NCBI RefSeq assembly: GCF_005954645.2
Contig: NZ_CP040695.2
Coordinates: forward strand, 2,976,001-3,040,000
DNA from: Nocardioides sp. S-1144
GTDB taxonomy: Bacteria; Actinomycetota; Actinomycetes; Propionibacteriales; Nocardioidaceae
Reading direction: 5' to 3'
Length of the DNA stretch: 64,000 nucleotides
The position numbers were made by a program, and so were the translations under genes. This document shows, piece after piece, positions 55,824-64,000 of the stretch (the stretch's first letter is position 1; each line of letters begins with the position of its first letter). Below the pieces are notes generated by a model. It worked only from the letters and a program-made list of their open reading frames with translations. It was not told the DNA's origin and did no database searches.

Positions 55824-56233
55824 GGTGGTTCTCTTCTCCTGTGGTGGGGCCACCGCCGTCCGCACGACCTTGAGGCAGGACGCGCCGGGGTGACTCCGGG
55901 TGTGTTTTCAGTTCGACGCCGCCGACGGGTGCCGGTGGCCCTGACGCCCACGCGCGATCCGACCGGCCGGGCGTTGGTGCTGGTGTCCGGCAGGACCGAG
56001 GATCGTCGCCCGCGGGTGATCGGCTGCCCGACAGGAGTCGGGCGGTCGTCGCGGTCTGGGAGCGTGCGAATTTCACTCTTCCGAGTGATGGGCACAGCGT
56101 AGTCCGTGGCCCGGCACGACCGCGAATCCCGCCCGTGACCACCTGTCGTCCACAGGTCCGCGCCGACGACGGTTCTCCCCAGGCCGGCCCGCGGACGTCG
56201 CCGGGCGCCGGAGTCCTCCGGCACCGTCGGTCC
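55824..56233. other. rpsB leader and divergent spacer, with hairpin at 56026-56043
   Basis: 410 bp without a gene between rpsB (minus) and the M23-like gene (plus). It has a stem GCCCGAC/GTCGGGC with a 4-nt loop at 56026-56043. On the minus strand TACGCT (56097-56102) is a possible -10 that would give an rpsB leader of about 260 nt. A regulatory leader is possible but no known ribosomal-protein leader fold was recognised. An AT-richer patch (AATTTCAC) lies at 56069-56076. Confidence 0.4.
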
Positions 56234-56848
56234 ATGACCCCCACCGCCGCCCGGGCCCCGCGCGCCCTCGTCGTCCTGCTGGCCGTCGTCGGCTGGCTGC
56301 TCCTCCCCGTCGCGGCCGCTCCCGCCGTGGCCGACCCGGCCGGTGCCGACCCGGTCGGCGTCTGGCCGTTGGCTCCGGAGCCGGAGGTCGTGGCGCCCTT
56401 CGACCCGCCCGACACGCCCTTCGGGCCGGGGCACCGGGGCGTCGACCTGCGCGGCACGCCCGGCCAGGGCGTGCGCGCCGCGCTGCCCGGCACCGTGTCG
56501 TTCGCGGGCACGATCGCCGGGCGCGGCGTCGTGGTGGTCGACCACGGCACCACCCGCACGACCTACGAGCCGGTCGCGGCGTCCGCGGCCGTCGGCGACG
56601 CGGTCGCCGCCGGTCACCGGATCGGCACGCTGCAGCTGCCGGGGTCGCACTGCTTCCCGGCCGCCTGCCTGCACTGGGGCTGGATCGAGGGAGCCTCGAC
56701 CTACCTCGACCCGCTGCGTCTCGTGGGGCTGGGGCCGGTCCGGCTCCTCCCCCTGTGGCGCGACCTCCCGGTCGGTCCCCCGGGCCGCCCGCCGGCCCGC
56801 CCCCTGGTCCGGCTGCCCCTGGCGCTGGTGCTCGGGTTGTTCCGGTGA
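56234..56848 (+). CDS. Secreted M23 family metallopeptidase-like protein
   Basis: 204 residues: signal peptide (LVVLLAVVGWLLLPVAAAPA), then a LytM/M23 fold with the metal-ligand motif GHRGVDLRG (HxxxD) and a C-terminal CLHWG where family members usually have HxH. The metal-binding second His remains but the first, catalytic His is Cys. This CLHWG form recurs in actinobacterial proteins next to rpsB, so it may be a binding protein or a modified hydrolase of the cell wall. The last 40 residues are Pro/Leu-rich and hydrophobic, possibly anchoring. Confidence 0.83.
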   Translation: MTPTAARAPRALVVLLAVVGWLLLPVAAAPAVADPAGADPVGVWPLAPEPEVVAPFDPPDTPFGPGHRGVDLRGTPGQGVRAALPGTVSFAGTIAGRGVVVVDHGTTRTTYEPVAASAAVGDAVAAGHRIGTLQLPGSHCFPAACLHWGWIEGASTYLDPLRLVGLGPVRLLPLWRDLPVGPPGRPPARPLVRLPLALVLGLFR

Positions 56849-56864
56849 GGGCGGGGCACCGGGC

Positions 56865-57812
56865 TCAGGCCCGGGGGTGCGCCTGCTGGTAGGCCCGGCG
56901 CAGGCGGTCGGTCGTCACGTGCGTGTAGCGCTGGGTCGTGGCCAGCGAGGCGTGGCCGAGGAGCTCCTGCACGGAGCGGAGGTCGGCCCCGCCCTCGAGC
57001 AGGTGGGTCGCCGCGGTGTGCCTCAGCCCGTGCGGACCCATGTCGGGCGCCCCGGGGACGTCGGCGATCCGCCGGTGCACGAGGGTGCGCACCGCGCGCT
57101 GGTCGATGCGCCGCCCGCGCGCCCCGAGGAAGAGCGCGCCGCCGGCGCCGTCGACGACGAGTGCCGGGCGCCCGTGACGCACCCAGAAGTCGAGGGCGCG
57201 CGCGGCCGGGCGGCCGAACGGCACGGTCCGCTCCTTGCGCCCCTTGCCGAGGACCCGGACGACGTTGCGGTCGCGGTCGACGTCGTCGACGTCGAGGCCG
57301 ACCATCTCCCCTACCCGGATTCCCGTCGCGTAGAGCAGCTCGAGCATCGCGATGTCGCGCAGCCCCACCGGGCTGCCGTCGTCGGCGGCCTCCACGGCGG
57401 CGGCGATCAGGTCGCGGGCCTCGTCGGCGCGCAGCACCGAGGGCAGCGTGCGGTGCGCCTTGGGCGAGCCGAGGCTCGACCCGGCGTCGACGGCGACCCG
57501 GTCGGTGCGGGCGAGCCAGGCCGTGAAGACCCGGACCGCCGTGGCCCGCCGGGCCAGCGTGGTGCGCGAGCGGCCGAGGCTCTGCTGCTTGGCCAGCCAG
57601 CTGCGCAGGGTCCGCAGGTCCACCTCGCCGACGTCGGCGCAGCCCAGCCGGGCGGCGTGCTCGAGCATCCCGGCGACGTCGCCGAGGTAGGCCCGGACGG
57701 TGTGGGGCGTCAGGTCGCGCTCGAGGACCAGGTGTCGCTCGTAGTCGGCGAGCACCCGCGCGAACGACTCGGGCAGCACGTCGGGCTGCTCGGCTCGGGC
57801 GTCGTCGCTCAC
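56865..57812 (-). CDS. xerC: Tyrosine recombinase XerC
   Basis: 315-residue site-specific recombinase, probably the chromosome dimer-resolving XerC. N-terminal SAM-like core-binding domain ([20 protein letters not shown]); catalytic residues Arg in [12 protein letters not shown], His-x-x-Arg in [12 protein letters not shown], His in [12 protein letters not shown] and Tyr of the final motif. GTG 57812 follows TACGAT (57819-57824, minus strand) by 6 nt. It lies in the standard rpsB-xerC-dprA-yifB-yraN arrangement. Confidence 0.93.
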   Translation of the reverse strand: MSDDARAEQPDVLPESFARVLADYERHLVLERDLTPHTVRAYLGDVAGMLEHAARLGCADVGEVDLRTLRSWLAKQQSLGRSRTTLARRATAVRVFTAWLARTDRVAVDAGSSLGSPKAHRTLPSVLRADEARDLIAAAVEAADDGSPVGLRDIAMLELLYATGIRVGEMVGLDVDDVDRDRNVVRVLGKGRKERTVPFGRPAARALDFWVRHGRPALVVDGAGGALFLGARGRRIDQRAVRTLVHRRIADVPGAPDMGPHGLRHTAATHLLEGGADLRSVQELLGHASLATTQRYTHVTTDRLRRAYQQAHPRA

Positions 57813-57840
57813 CCGCCGATCGTAGGGGCGCCACCCGCGC

Positions 57841-59001
57841 TCACCCGTGAGCCTCGGCGGTGAGCCGCCACCCGCCGTCGGCGAGCTCGACCAGCCCGGA
57901 GTCGAGCAGCCGGGCGAGGCCCGCGCGCACCTCGAGCAGGCCGAGACCGGCCACCCGGGCGATGGAGTCGGGATGGGCCGGGCGGCCGACCGGCACCGCG
58001 TCGAGCACCTGACGCTGCCGGACGGTGAGCCGGTCGCGCGCGGTGGACGGCTCGCGGTGCTCCTCGACCAGGTGCTCGCCGGCGGCCCCGACCATCTCCA
58101 GCACGTCCCCGCCACCGGTCACCAGGGTCATCGCACCGGCCCGGATCAGCTCGTGGACGCCGGCGGAGCCGGCGCTGGTGACCGGACCAGGGACGCCCAT
58201 GAGGGAGCGTTGCAGCCGCCCGGCCCAGTTGGCGGTGTTGAGGGCACCGCTGCGCCGGGCGGCCTCCACCACCACCGTGCCGCGCGACAGTGCGGCGATC
58301 AGCCGGTTGCGGGCCAGGAACCGCACCCGTTGCGGGGAGCAGCCCGGCGCCGCCTCCGACACGACCGCGCCGGTGGCGGCGATGTGGTCGACGACCTCGC
58401 GGTGGGCCTGCGGGTAGACCCGGTCGGCCCCGCAGGCCAGGACCGCCACCGTGGGCCCGTCGGTGGCGGCACCGCTCGGCGCGCCGCCGCTGATCGCGCC
58501 GCGGTGCGCGGCCACGTCGATGCCGAACGCGGCGCCGGAGACGACCACCCTCCCGGACCGGGCCACCACGGCCCCGATCTCCCGGGCGACGTCGGCGCCG
58601 TACTGGGTGGCCGCACGGGACCCGACCACGGCGACCGCGTCGACCAGCCGGTCGAGCCGGAGCGGTCCCTTGACCCACAACCCGACCGGCACGCCCCCGC
58701 GGTCCTGGATCGAGCCGGCCGCGGCCAGGTCGCCGAGCGGCTCGGGCCACTCGTCGTCCCCGGGCACGACGAAGCGCAGCCCGAGCCGCGCCGACCGGTC
58801 GAGCTCGCCGCACGGGTCGACCGAGGCCAGCCGCGCCGCGACGTCGGTGCGCAGGCCGTGCGGGTCGCGCTCGTGCAGCAGCAGGTCGTGCAGCCGGACG
58901 GCGCCGAGCTCGGCCACCAGCGCGGTCATCTTGACGTCGCCGGGCTCGCCGAGCCGGTTGAGGGCCACCCGGGCGAGCCGCTCGCGGTCGGGCACGCTCA
59001 T
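57841..59001 (-). CDS. dprA: DNA-processing protein DprA
   Basis: 386-residue Rossmann-fold protein that loads RecA onto incoming single-stranded DNA in transformation. [53 protein letters not shown] and [21 protein letters not shown] are the DprA core; a winged-helix domain closes the protein. ATG overlaps the yifB stop by 4 nt (ATGA). The window shows no com uptake genes. Confidence 0.93.
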   Translation of the reverse strand: MSVPDRERLARVALNRLGEPGDVKMTALVAELGAVRLHDLLLHERDPHGLRTDVAARLASVDPCGELDRSARLGLRFVVPGDDEWPEPLGDLAAAGSIQDRGGVPVGLWVKGPLRLDRLVDAVAVVGSRAATQYGADVAREIGAVVARSGRVVVSGAAFGIDVAAHRGAISGGAPSGAATDGPTVAVLACGADRVYPQAHREVVDHIAATGAVVSEAAPGCSPQRVRFLARNRLIAALSRGTVVVEAARRSGALNTANWAGRLQRSLMGVPGPVTSAGSAGVHELIRAGAMTLVTGGGDVLEMVGAAGEHLVEEHREPSTARDRLTVRQRQVLDAVPVGRPAHPDSIARVAGLGLLEVRAGLARLLDSGLVELADGGWRLTAEAHG

Positions 59002-60602
59002 CCGGCCATCCCCCGCTCCAGCGTGTGCACCATCAGGGCGTCGCCGGCGCGCAGCCGCAGCGCGACGTCGACCTCGTCGCGGTCGGGCCCGACGTCGCCG
59101 CCCGCGGTGACCGCGCGCAGGTCGGCGATCGTCCAGGCGAGCCGGTGGACCCGCACGGCGCCGCGGCTGCTGAGCCTGCCCTCGTAGAGCCGGTCGTCGA
59201 GCAGGCGCTGGGCGCCGGCCGGCAGCGGCCAGCGGTCGCGCAGCACCGGACCGGGGACCTGGCTGTTGAGGCGCCACCCGCACCCGGCGTACCGCTCGGC
59301 CTGGCGGGCCCGGGCCGCGGCCACGCGCCCGCGCACCTCGGCCGAGGACTCGAGCCGCGAGAACCGGTCGTGGTCGTGGGGTCGCAGCGGCCCGACGTGG
59401 CGGGAGATGTCGAGCCGGTCGGCGATCGGCGCCCGCATCTTGCGGCGGTAGTCGCGCAGCTCCACGGCACGACAGCTGCACCGGTTCTGGCCGCGGTCGT
59501 CGCTGTAGTCACCGCACGGGCACGGGTTGCAGGCCAGGACGAGCATCCCCCGCGCCGGGAGGGTGACCGACTCGTCGGAGCGCGCGACGGTGATCTCGCC
59601 GCTCTCGAGCGGCTGCCGCAGCGCGTCGATGACGTCGGAGCGGAACAGCGGCCACTCGTCGAGGAACAGGACGCCGCCGTGGGTGCGGCTGAGCTCGCCG
59701 GGACGCACCTGCCCGCTGCCGCCCCCGACGATGCTCGTCTTGCTCGCGTCGTGGTGCGGTGCCGAGAACGGCGGCCGGGTGATCAGCCCGTCGCCGGGCT
59801 CGAGGGCGCCGGCCAGGGAGTGCACGGCCGTCAGCTCGAGCGCCTCCTCCGGCCCGAGGTCGGGCAGCACGGTCACGATGCGCTCGGCGAGGCTGGTCTT
59901 GCCCGACCCCTTGGGCCCGGACAGGTGGAGGGGGTGGCCGCCCGCCGCGGCGACCTCCACCGCGTACTTGGCGTCGGCCATGCCGTGCAGGTCGGCCAGG
60001 TCGACGTCGTCGAGCCGGTCGGCCCCGCGCCAGGCCAGCAGCCGGGTGCCGGACATCGGCGCGACCGGCGGCGCGGTCGGCACCACCTCGCCGCGCAGCT
60101 CGGCGACGACCTGGAGCAGCGAGCGCATGCCGAGCACGGCCACGCCGGGCACCATCGCCGCCTCCTGGGCCTGGGGCTCGGGCACGACGACGTGCCGGAT
60201 GCCCCGGTCGACGGCGGCCAGCACCATCGGCAGCACGCCCGGCACCGCACGGAGCCCGCCGGCCAGGGTCAGCTCGCCGATGAACACGGTGTCCCTCAGC
60301 GCCTCGGGCGGCAGCTGCCCGTCGGCGGCCAGCACCGCGACGGCGATGGCCAGGTCGAAGTGCGGTCCGCGCTTGTGCAGGTCGGCCGGCGAGAGCAGCA
60401 GGGTGGTCCGCTTGGTGGCCGGCCAGACCAGGTCGCTGTTGGCGATCGCCATCCGGCAGCGGTCACCGGCCTCGCGCAGCGACAGGTCGAGCCGGCCGAC
60501 CATCGCGAGCCCGGCCTGGCCGGGCGAGACGTCGGCCTGGACGTCGACGAGGTGACCCAGCGCCCCGTGCAGGGAGACCGCGTGGGCGGTCGCGAACGGC
60601 AT
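58998..60602 (-). CDS. YifB family Mg chelatase-like AAA ATPase
   Basis: 534 residues. N-terminal ChlI-like domain (VGRLDLSLREAGDRCRMAI, a LonC-like fold); AAA module with Walker A SGPKGSGKTSLAERI, Walker B GGVLFLDEWPLF; and a zinc-like Cys cluster NPCPCGDYSD. YifB/ComM-type proteins promote branch migration or helicase action during recombination of incoming DNA. Coupled to dprA (4-nt overlap) and yraN (one base). Confidence 0.93.
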   Translation of the reverse strand: MPFATAHAVSLHGALGHLVDVQADVSPGQAGLAMVGRLDLSLREAGDRCRMAIANSDLVWPATKRTTLLLSPADLHKRGPHFDLAIAVAVLAADGQLPPEALRDTVFIGELTLAGGLRAVPGVLPMVLAAVDRGIRHVVVPEPQAQEAAMVPGVAVLGMRSLLQVVAELRGEVVPTAPPVAPMSGTRLLAWRGADRLDDVDLADLHGMADAKYAVEVAAAGGHPLHLSGPKGSGKTSLAERIVTVLPDLGPEEALELTAVHSLAGALEPGDGLITRPPFSAPHHDASKTSIVGGGSGQVRPGELSRTHGGVLFLDEWPLFRSDVIDALRQPLESGEITVARSDESVTLPARGMLVLACNPCPCGDYSDDRGQNRCSCRAVELRDYRRKMRAPIADRLDISRHVGPLRPHDHDRFSRLESSAEVRGRVAAARARQAERYAGCGWRLNSQVPGPVLRDRWPLPAGAQRLLDDRLYEGRLSSRGAVRVHRLAWTIADLRAVTAGGDVGPDRDEVDVALRLRAGDALMVHTLERGMAG

Positions 60603-60985
60603 CAGCCGACCCCGCGGACGTGCTCGACGACCGCCGGCCCCCGGCGGGGTCGCATCACCGCGACCAGGTCGACGCGGATCTGGGCCGGGCGCACGCCGCG
60701 GGCCTCGGCCCACCGGACCCCGAGGCGCTGCAGCCGCTCCCGCTTCACGTCGGTGATCGCCTCGTGCGGGCTGCCGTTGACCAGGCTGGTGCGGGTCTTG
60801 ACCTCGCACACCACGAGCACCGGGCCCTCGCGCAGCACCAGGTCGATCTCGCCCTCGCGGCAGCGCCAGTTGGCGTCGAGGGTCACCATCCCCTGCTCGA
60901 CGAGGTAGCGCTCGGCGACCCGTTCGCCGTACGCCCCGATCGCCTGCCTGCTCGTCGTCGCCCTCGTGACCCGTGTCGTCGTCAT
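60602..60985 (-). CDS. YraN family (UPF0102) nuclease-fold protein
   Basis: 127 residues with the endonuclease-like core AIGAYGERVAERYLVEQG, REGEIDLVLREGPVLVVCEV and K-T-R (EVKTRTSL), plus RIRVDLVAVM-like end (QIRVDLVAVMR). Biochemical role not established. ATG 60985 has AGGAGGT upstream; it is the first gene of yraN-yifB-dprA. Confidence 0.9.
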   Translation of the reverse strand: MTTTRVTRATTSRQAIGAYGERVAERYLVEQGMVTLDANWRCREGEIDLVLREGPVLVVCEVKTRTSLVNGSPHEAITDVKRERLQRLGVRWAEARGVRPAQIRVDLVAVMRPRRGPAVVEHVRGVG

Positions 60986-61109
60986 CTGCTGACCTCCTGC
61001 GGACAGCGTGGGCGGCGGCGCGACGTCGCGGGCCCGGCACCGAGCCGCCCTGTGGAGAACACCGGGACCGCCCGGCCTGTGGACGACAAGTGGTCGTCCC
61101 GCCGGCGTG

Positions 61110-61844
61110 TCAGGTGGTCAGGGCGTCGCCGGCGTCGGCGGCGAGGACGAGGCCCACGATGGTGAGCACCCAGTAGACGGCGCCGGCGCTGTGGTCGAGC
61201 ATCCACGTGGACAACCGGGCGAGCGGCCGGCGCAGGATCCCCGCGAGCGCCAGCCTCAGCACGAGCAGCACCACGGCCGGGGCCACCATCACCAGGCAGT
61301 ACCCGGCCACCACGACCACCCGCTCGACCGGGTTCAGGTCGGCGGCGGTGACCAGGGCGGCGGCCGCGAAGAACGGCACCATCGACGCCACCTCGACGGC
61401 GGCCGCGAGCAGGGCGACGCCGACGACCACGCGGTAGCGCCCACGAGACCCGGGGCCGGCCCCGGAGTCCTCGAGCCGTTGCTGCCAGCGCTCGAGGCGG
61501 GCCCGTCCGGCGTCCGGCCCCGGCCGGCCCCGCCCGAACCACCGACGCGGGTCGCCGAAGACCCCGATCGCGAGCAGCGTGAGCCCCACCCCGAGCTCCG
61601 CCTGCCGGACCCAGCGCCACGAGCCCAGCTCGCTGCCCCAGGAGGTGAGCCAGGCGGCACCGCTGACCACCAGGAGCCCCACGACCGCGTAGGCGACCGC
61701 GATGGTGAGCAGGTAGACCAGGTAGGAGCGCACCTGCACGCGCGGCGACAGGAGCATCAGGAGCGGGAGCACCAGGGTGCCGATGCTGGTGCTGTCGACG
61801 AGCGCCAGGGCGAGCAGCGCCCCGAGCAGTGCCGAGCCGGTCAT
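61110..61844 (-). CDS. GAP family (Sap-like) membrane protein
   Basis: 244 residues, six predicted membrane helices in a 3+3 layout (ALLGALLALALVDSTSIGTL; LTIAVAYAVVGLLVVSGAAW; TLLAIGVFG; then VVVGVALLAAAVEVASMVPF; YCLVMVAPAVVLLVLRLAL; VLTIVGLVLAADAG). It matches the actinobacterial GAP/Sap family, related to the sulfolipid-addressing protein and LysE-like exporters. Substrate unknown. ATG has GGGAGG upstream. It stands alone. Confidence 0.8.
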   Translation of the reverse strand: MTGSALLGALLALALVDSTSIGTLVLPLLMLLSPRVQVRSYLVYLLTIAVAYAVVGLLVVSGAAWLTSWGSELGSWRWVRQAELGVGLTLLAIGVFGDPRRWFGRGRPGPDAGRARLERWQQRLEDSGAGPGSRGRYRVVVGVALLAAAVEVASMVPFFAAAALVTAADLNPVERVVVVAGYCLVMVAPAVVLLVLRLALAGILRRPLARLSTWMLDHSAGAVYWVLTIVGLVLAADAGDALTT

Positions 61845-62340
61845 GCGAGACCTCCCTCATTGGCGGTCGGGCACGCCGAACCATAGGCGAACGACACGCC
61901 ACCGAGGTCGATGACATGATTCCGTGTCACTTTCACCGGCTGCGGCTCACCGCTGCTCGACCGCTGCCTCGCCAGTAGGGGTGTAGTCGAGGGATCGATA
62001 CCGTGGTGGGTATCCGGTGCGTCGCCGCCGGTCGGACTGCGCCGTTGATCGCGCAGGGCCGACACAGGGCAATTCCACCGCAGTCACGTGGACGCAAACT
62101 TCCTCAAACACAACTCTGTACCGCTCTCTGGCGGAACGCCGGCGGCTGCCCGGCTCACCACGCGGCGACCCGTCGAATACACAGCCAGACCGGCAAACAA
62201 TACAAGATTCAATTTCCGGAACAATCCGTTGTGCCCCTGCCCGGAATTGACGGACAAGTAAAGTGCGTCCCAGAAAAGTTCTCTCGAGACCAGCATCCAC
62301 CAGAACTCTCGGGGGGAAGTGCCGCAATCCGGGGAGGACC
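61845..62340. other. Gene-free, AT-richer intergenic region
   Basis: 496 bp with no supportable gene. 62090-62340 is visibly less GC-rich than the rest of the window (CAAACTTCCTCAAAC, AACAATACAAGATTC). It has the dyad GATACC-N6-GGTATC at 61997-62014. An open frame of 70 codons on the minus strand lacks a ribosome site. It may be an old insertion edge or a promoter-rich regulatory region for the MerR-like gene. Confidence 0.6.
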
Positions 62341-63162
62341 ATGCCAGAGCACTTCATTCCGTCCAGCACGACCAGGGGCGGGAGCGGCGCCGCGCGACTC
62401 TCGGTGGCCGACGCCGATCCCGAACCGTCCGCCGAACCGCCCGCCGAGCGGTCGGCCGCCGGGGCGTCGGCAGCGCCGGGCGACGCGGTCGTCCAGTACG
62501 ACATCCACGAGCTGGCCGCGGCCACCCACCTCTCGGTGCGCACGATCCGGGCGCACCAGACCCGCGGGCTGCTGGCCCCGCCACGACGTCAGGGCCGGCG
62601 CGTGGTCTACGGCCGCCGCCACCTCGAGCGGCTCGAACGGATCAAGGCCCTCCAGCAGGAGGGCTACAACCTCGCCGCGATCGCGGCCCAGTTCCTGCCG
62701 TCGCGGGTGACGGTGCAGAACCAGACCGCCCTGCGCCTGCTGCGCCGCTCCGCGGCCAAGCACCCGGTGGTGGTGGCCAACCTGCTCAAGCACGGCGTCG
62801 TGATGATCACGCCGAGCGGGAACATCGAGATCGCCGAGGAGTCGCCGGTGCTGGCGGCCTTCGAGCTGGTGCACCTCGGCTTCGAGGTCTCCGACTGCGT
62901 CTACGTCCTCGCCGAGGTCATCGACGCCATCGCCACCGCGATGCCCGGCGTGCTGCGGAGCATCGACCAGACATCGCGGGGGCCCGGGCTGCTGGCCCTC
63001 GCCCTCGAGGGCGAGGACGCCGACCCGCGCAGGATCGAGGTGTCGGCACGGATGCTCACCGAGGCCTTCCGCATCTCGCTCCTCGCGTGTGCCGCACCGT
63101 CCGACGACGGCGCCGCGGCGGCCTACGACGAGAGCGAGCCGCTCAGCTACCTGTCCCGCTGA
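62341..63162 (+). CDS. MerR family-like transcriptional regulator
   Basis: 273 residues. Residues about 58-120 form a MerR-type winged HTH (YDIHELAAATHLSVRTIRAH, GRRVVYGRRHLERLERIKAL, EGYNLAAIAAQ). The N-terminal 55 residues are Ala/Pro/Ser-rich, and the C-terminal half is helical with no recognised effector domain. ATG 62341 has GGGGAGG 7 nt upstream. It is next to a convergent ABC exporter gene, so it may govern an accessory cluster to the right. Confidence 0.82.
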   Translation: MPEHFIPSSTTRGGSGAARLSVADADPEPSAEPPAERSAAGASAAPGDAVVQYDIHELAAATHLSVRTIRAHQTRGLLAPPRRQGRRVVYGRRHLERLERIKALQQEGYNLAAIAAQFLPSRVTVQNQTALRLLRRSAAKHPVVVANLLKHGVVMITPSGNIEIAEESPVLAAFELVHLGFEVSDCVYVLAEVIDAIATAMPGVLRSIDQTSRGPGLLALALEGEDADPRRIEVSARMLTEAFRISLLACAAPSDDGAAAAYDESEPLSYLSR

Positions 63163-63216
63163 GGCGCCACCACCGCCGGTCGTCCCTCAGCCGGTCGTCC
63201 CTCGGTCGGTCGTGCG

Positions 63217-64000
63217 TCAGCCGGCCGCCGACGGGGCGGCGGCGGGCTCGTCGCCGGCCAGACCCTGACGGGTCGCGAACTCCCGGTAGAGCTCGCTGCT
63301 CGCGAGGAGCTGGTCGTGGCTCCCGGTCGCGACCACCCGGCCCTGGTCGAGCACGTAGATGACGTCGCTGCCGATCACCGTCGACAGCCGGTGGGCCACC
63401 ACGACGACCGTCATCGCGCGGAACGGGCGGGAGCCCAGCAGGTTCTGCAGCCGCCACTCCGTCTGGGCGTCGAGCGCGGACGTCGGCTCGTCCAGGAGCA
63501 GGATGTCGCACCGCCGGGCCAGGGCCCGGGCCCAGGCCAGGCGCTGACGCTGCCCGCCGGAGAGCTCGGAGCCGGCCTCGCCGACCTCGCGGTCCAACCC
63601 CTCCGGGGTCGAGAACTGGCCGAGGCCGACGTCGTCGAGCACCCGGCGCAGGGTCGCGTCGTCGGCGTCCGGAGCCGCCAGCAGCAGGTTGGTCCGGATC
63701 GACCCCGCGAGCATCGGCGCGTCCTGCTCGACGATCGCGAGCAGCTCGCGCACCTCCTCGATCGGGCCGTCGAGGATGTTGCGGCCGCCGATGACGACCT
63801 CGCCGCGGTCGGCCCGGTACAGCCCGCCGATGAGCGACAGCAGGGTCGACTTGCCACTGCCCGACGGGCCGACGATCGCCACCCGGTCTCCGGTGGGGGC
63901 CACGAGGTCGACGCCGCGCAGCACGGGGTGGCCGCCGGGGTAGGCGAAGTCGACGCCGCGCAGCTCGATCGCGGGGTGCCTGGTGAGGTCGATCGCCGGG
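63217..64000 (-). CDS. ABC transporter ATP-binding domain protein (5' end outside window)
   Basis: At least 261 codons, still open at the right edge. The NBD has Walker A VGPSGSGKSTLLSLIGG, Q-loop IVEQDAPMLAG, signature ELSGGQRQRLAWARAL, Walker B ILLLDEPTSALD and H-loop VVAHRLST, the exporter (MsbA/LmrA) type, so an N-terminal membrane domain is expected beyond the window. Substrate unknown. It ends with an Ala-rich tail. Confidence 0.9.
   Translation of the reverse strand, partial: PAIDLTRHPAIELRGVDFAYPGGHPVLRGVDLVAPTGDRVAIVGPSGSGKSTLLSLIGGLYRADRGEVVIGGRNILDGPIEEVRELLAIVEQDAPMLAGSIRTNLLLAAPDADDATLRRVLDDVGLGQFSTPEGLDREVGEAGSELSGGQRQRLAWARALARRCDILLLDEPTSALDAQTEWRLQNLLGSRPFRAMTVVVVAHRLSTVIGSDVIYVLDQGRVVATGSHDQLLASSELYREFATRQGLAGDEPAAAPSAAG

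Noticed and set aside
56234..57863. A 506-codon plus-strand frame running past the M23-like gene
   Set aside because: It is another frame that overlaps the M23 gene and is antisense to xerC; no motifs.
62084..62296. A 70-codon minus-strand frame in the AT-richer region
   Set aside because: No ribosome site, no recognisable motif, and it has no neighbour on its strand.
63163..63216. CGGTCGTCCCTC direct repeats after the MerR-like gene
   Set aside because: Short, imperfect and in a 54-bp gap; possible weak terminator only.

Overview
The window is a very GC-rich chromosomal segment of an actinobacterium. The gene orders rimP-nusA-ylxR-infB-rbfA-truB, dxr-rseP-ispG-GNAT-proS and rpsB-tsf-pyrH-frr-cdsA, frequent GTG starts, many leaderless genes (TANNNT about 6-7 nt before the start codon) and the dispersed intergenic repeats all suggest Nocardioides or a close relative in Nocardioidaceae. 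This is inference from gene content, not from a marker search. No rRNA, tRNA, CRISPR array, insertion sequence or prophage was seen.

Layout. 1-6531 (minus): transcription/translation operon rimP-nusA-ylxR-infB-rbfA-truB, with truB cut by the window edge. 6652-7598 (plus): lipoprotein and ferritin-like DUF4439-type pair. 8003-10381 (plus): PTS-linked dihydroxyacetone kinase dhaKLM, with dhaM apparently frameshifted. 10400-19854 (minus): HAD protein, proS, GNAT, ispG, rseP, dxr, then a sodium:solute symporter with its DUF3311 partner. 20151-24205: TetR regulator and operator array, cytosolic GAF histidine kinase, M1 peptidase. 24227-36414: polyamine uptake and catabolism island (saccharopine dehydrogenase-like protein, aminobutyraldehyde dehydrogenase, amidohydrolase, class III aminotransferase, FAD amine oxidase, potABCD, Lrp/AsnC regulator). 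36481-42368: rhodanese, RIO kinase, DUF2975/XRE pair, LOG-like protein, glycosyltransferase, GNAT. 42365-50492: rlmN and the glycerol locus (glpD, glpK, glpF, IclR regulator, second glpK). 50502-61844: small membrane protein, phosphatase, cdsA, frr, pyrH, tsf, rpsB, M23-like protein, xerC, dprA, yifB, yraN, GAP-family membrane protein. 61845-64000: a less GC-rich intergenic region, a MerR-like regulator and a truncated ABC exporter that may begin another accessory cluster.

Functional links. Glycerol can enter by GlpF, be phosphorylated by either GlpK and oxidised by GlpD, while dihydroxyacetone is handled by DhaKLM. The polyamine island joins an ABC importer to an aminotransferase or FAD oxidase and an aldehyde dehydrogenase, the usual route from putrescine to GABA. 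A shared 15-bp motif at the ALDH, aminotransferase and potD/lrp promoters suggests one regulator, plausibly the local Lrp/AsnC protein.

Most striking observations: (i) regular operator arrays: three TGCA-N6-TGCA sites exactly 63 bp apart before dhaK, three CTAC-N4-GTAG palindromes exactly 15 bp apart beside tetR, and two IclR-type sites 21 bp apart before iclR; (ii) the polyamine motif; (iii) coding frames that switch at three four-base C runs in the infB linker and once in dhaM, which look like single-base losses; (iv) a perfectly conserved 41-bp repeat and a composite repeat element shared by two distant intergenic regions; (v) at least eleven probable leaderless genes.
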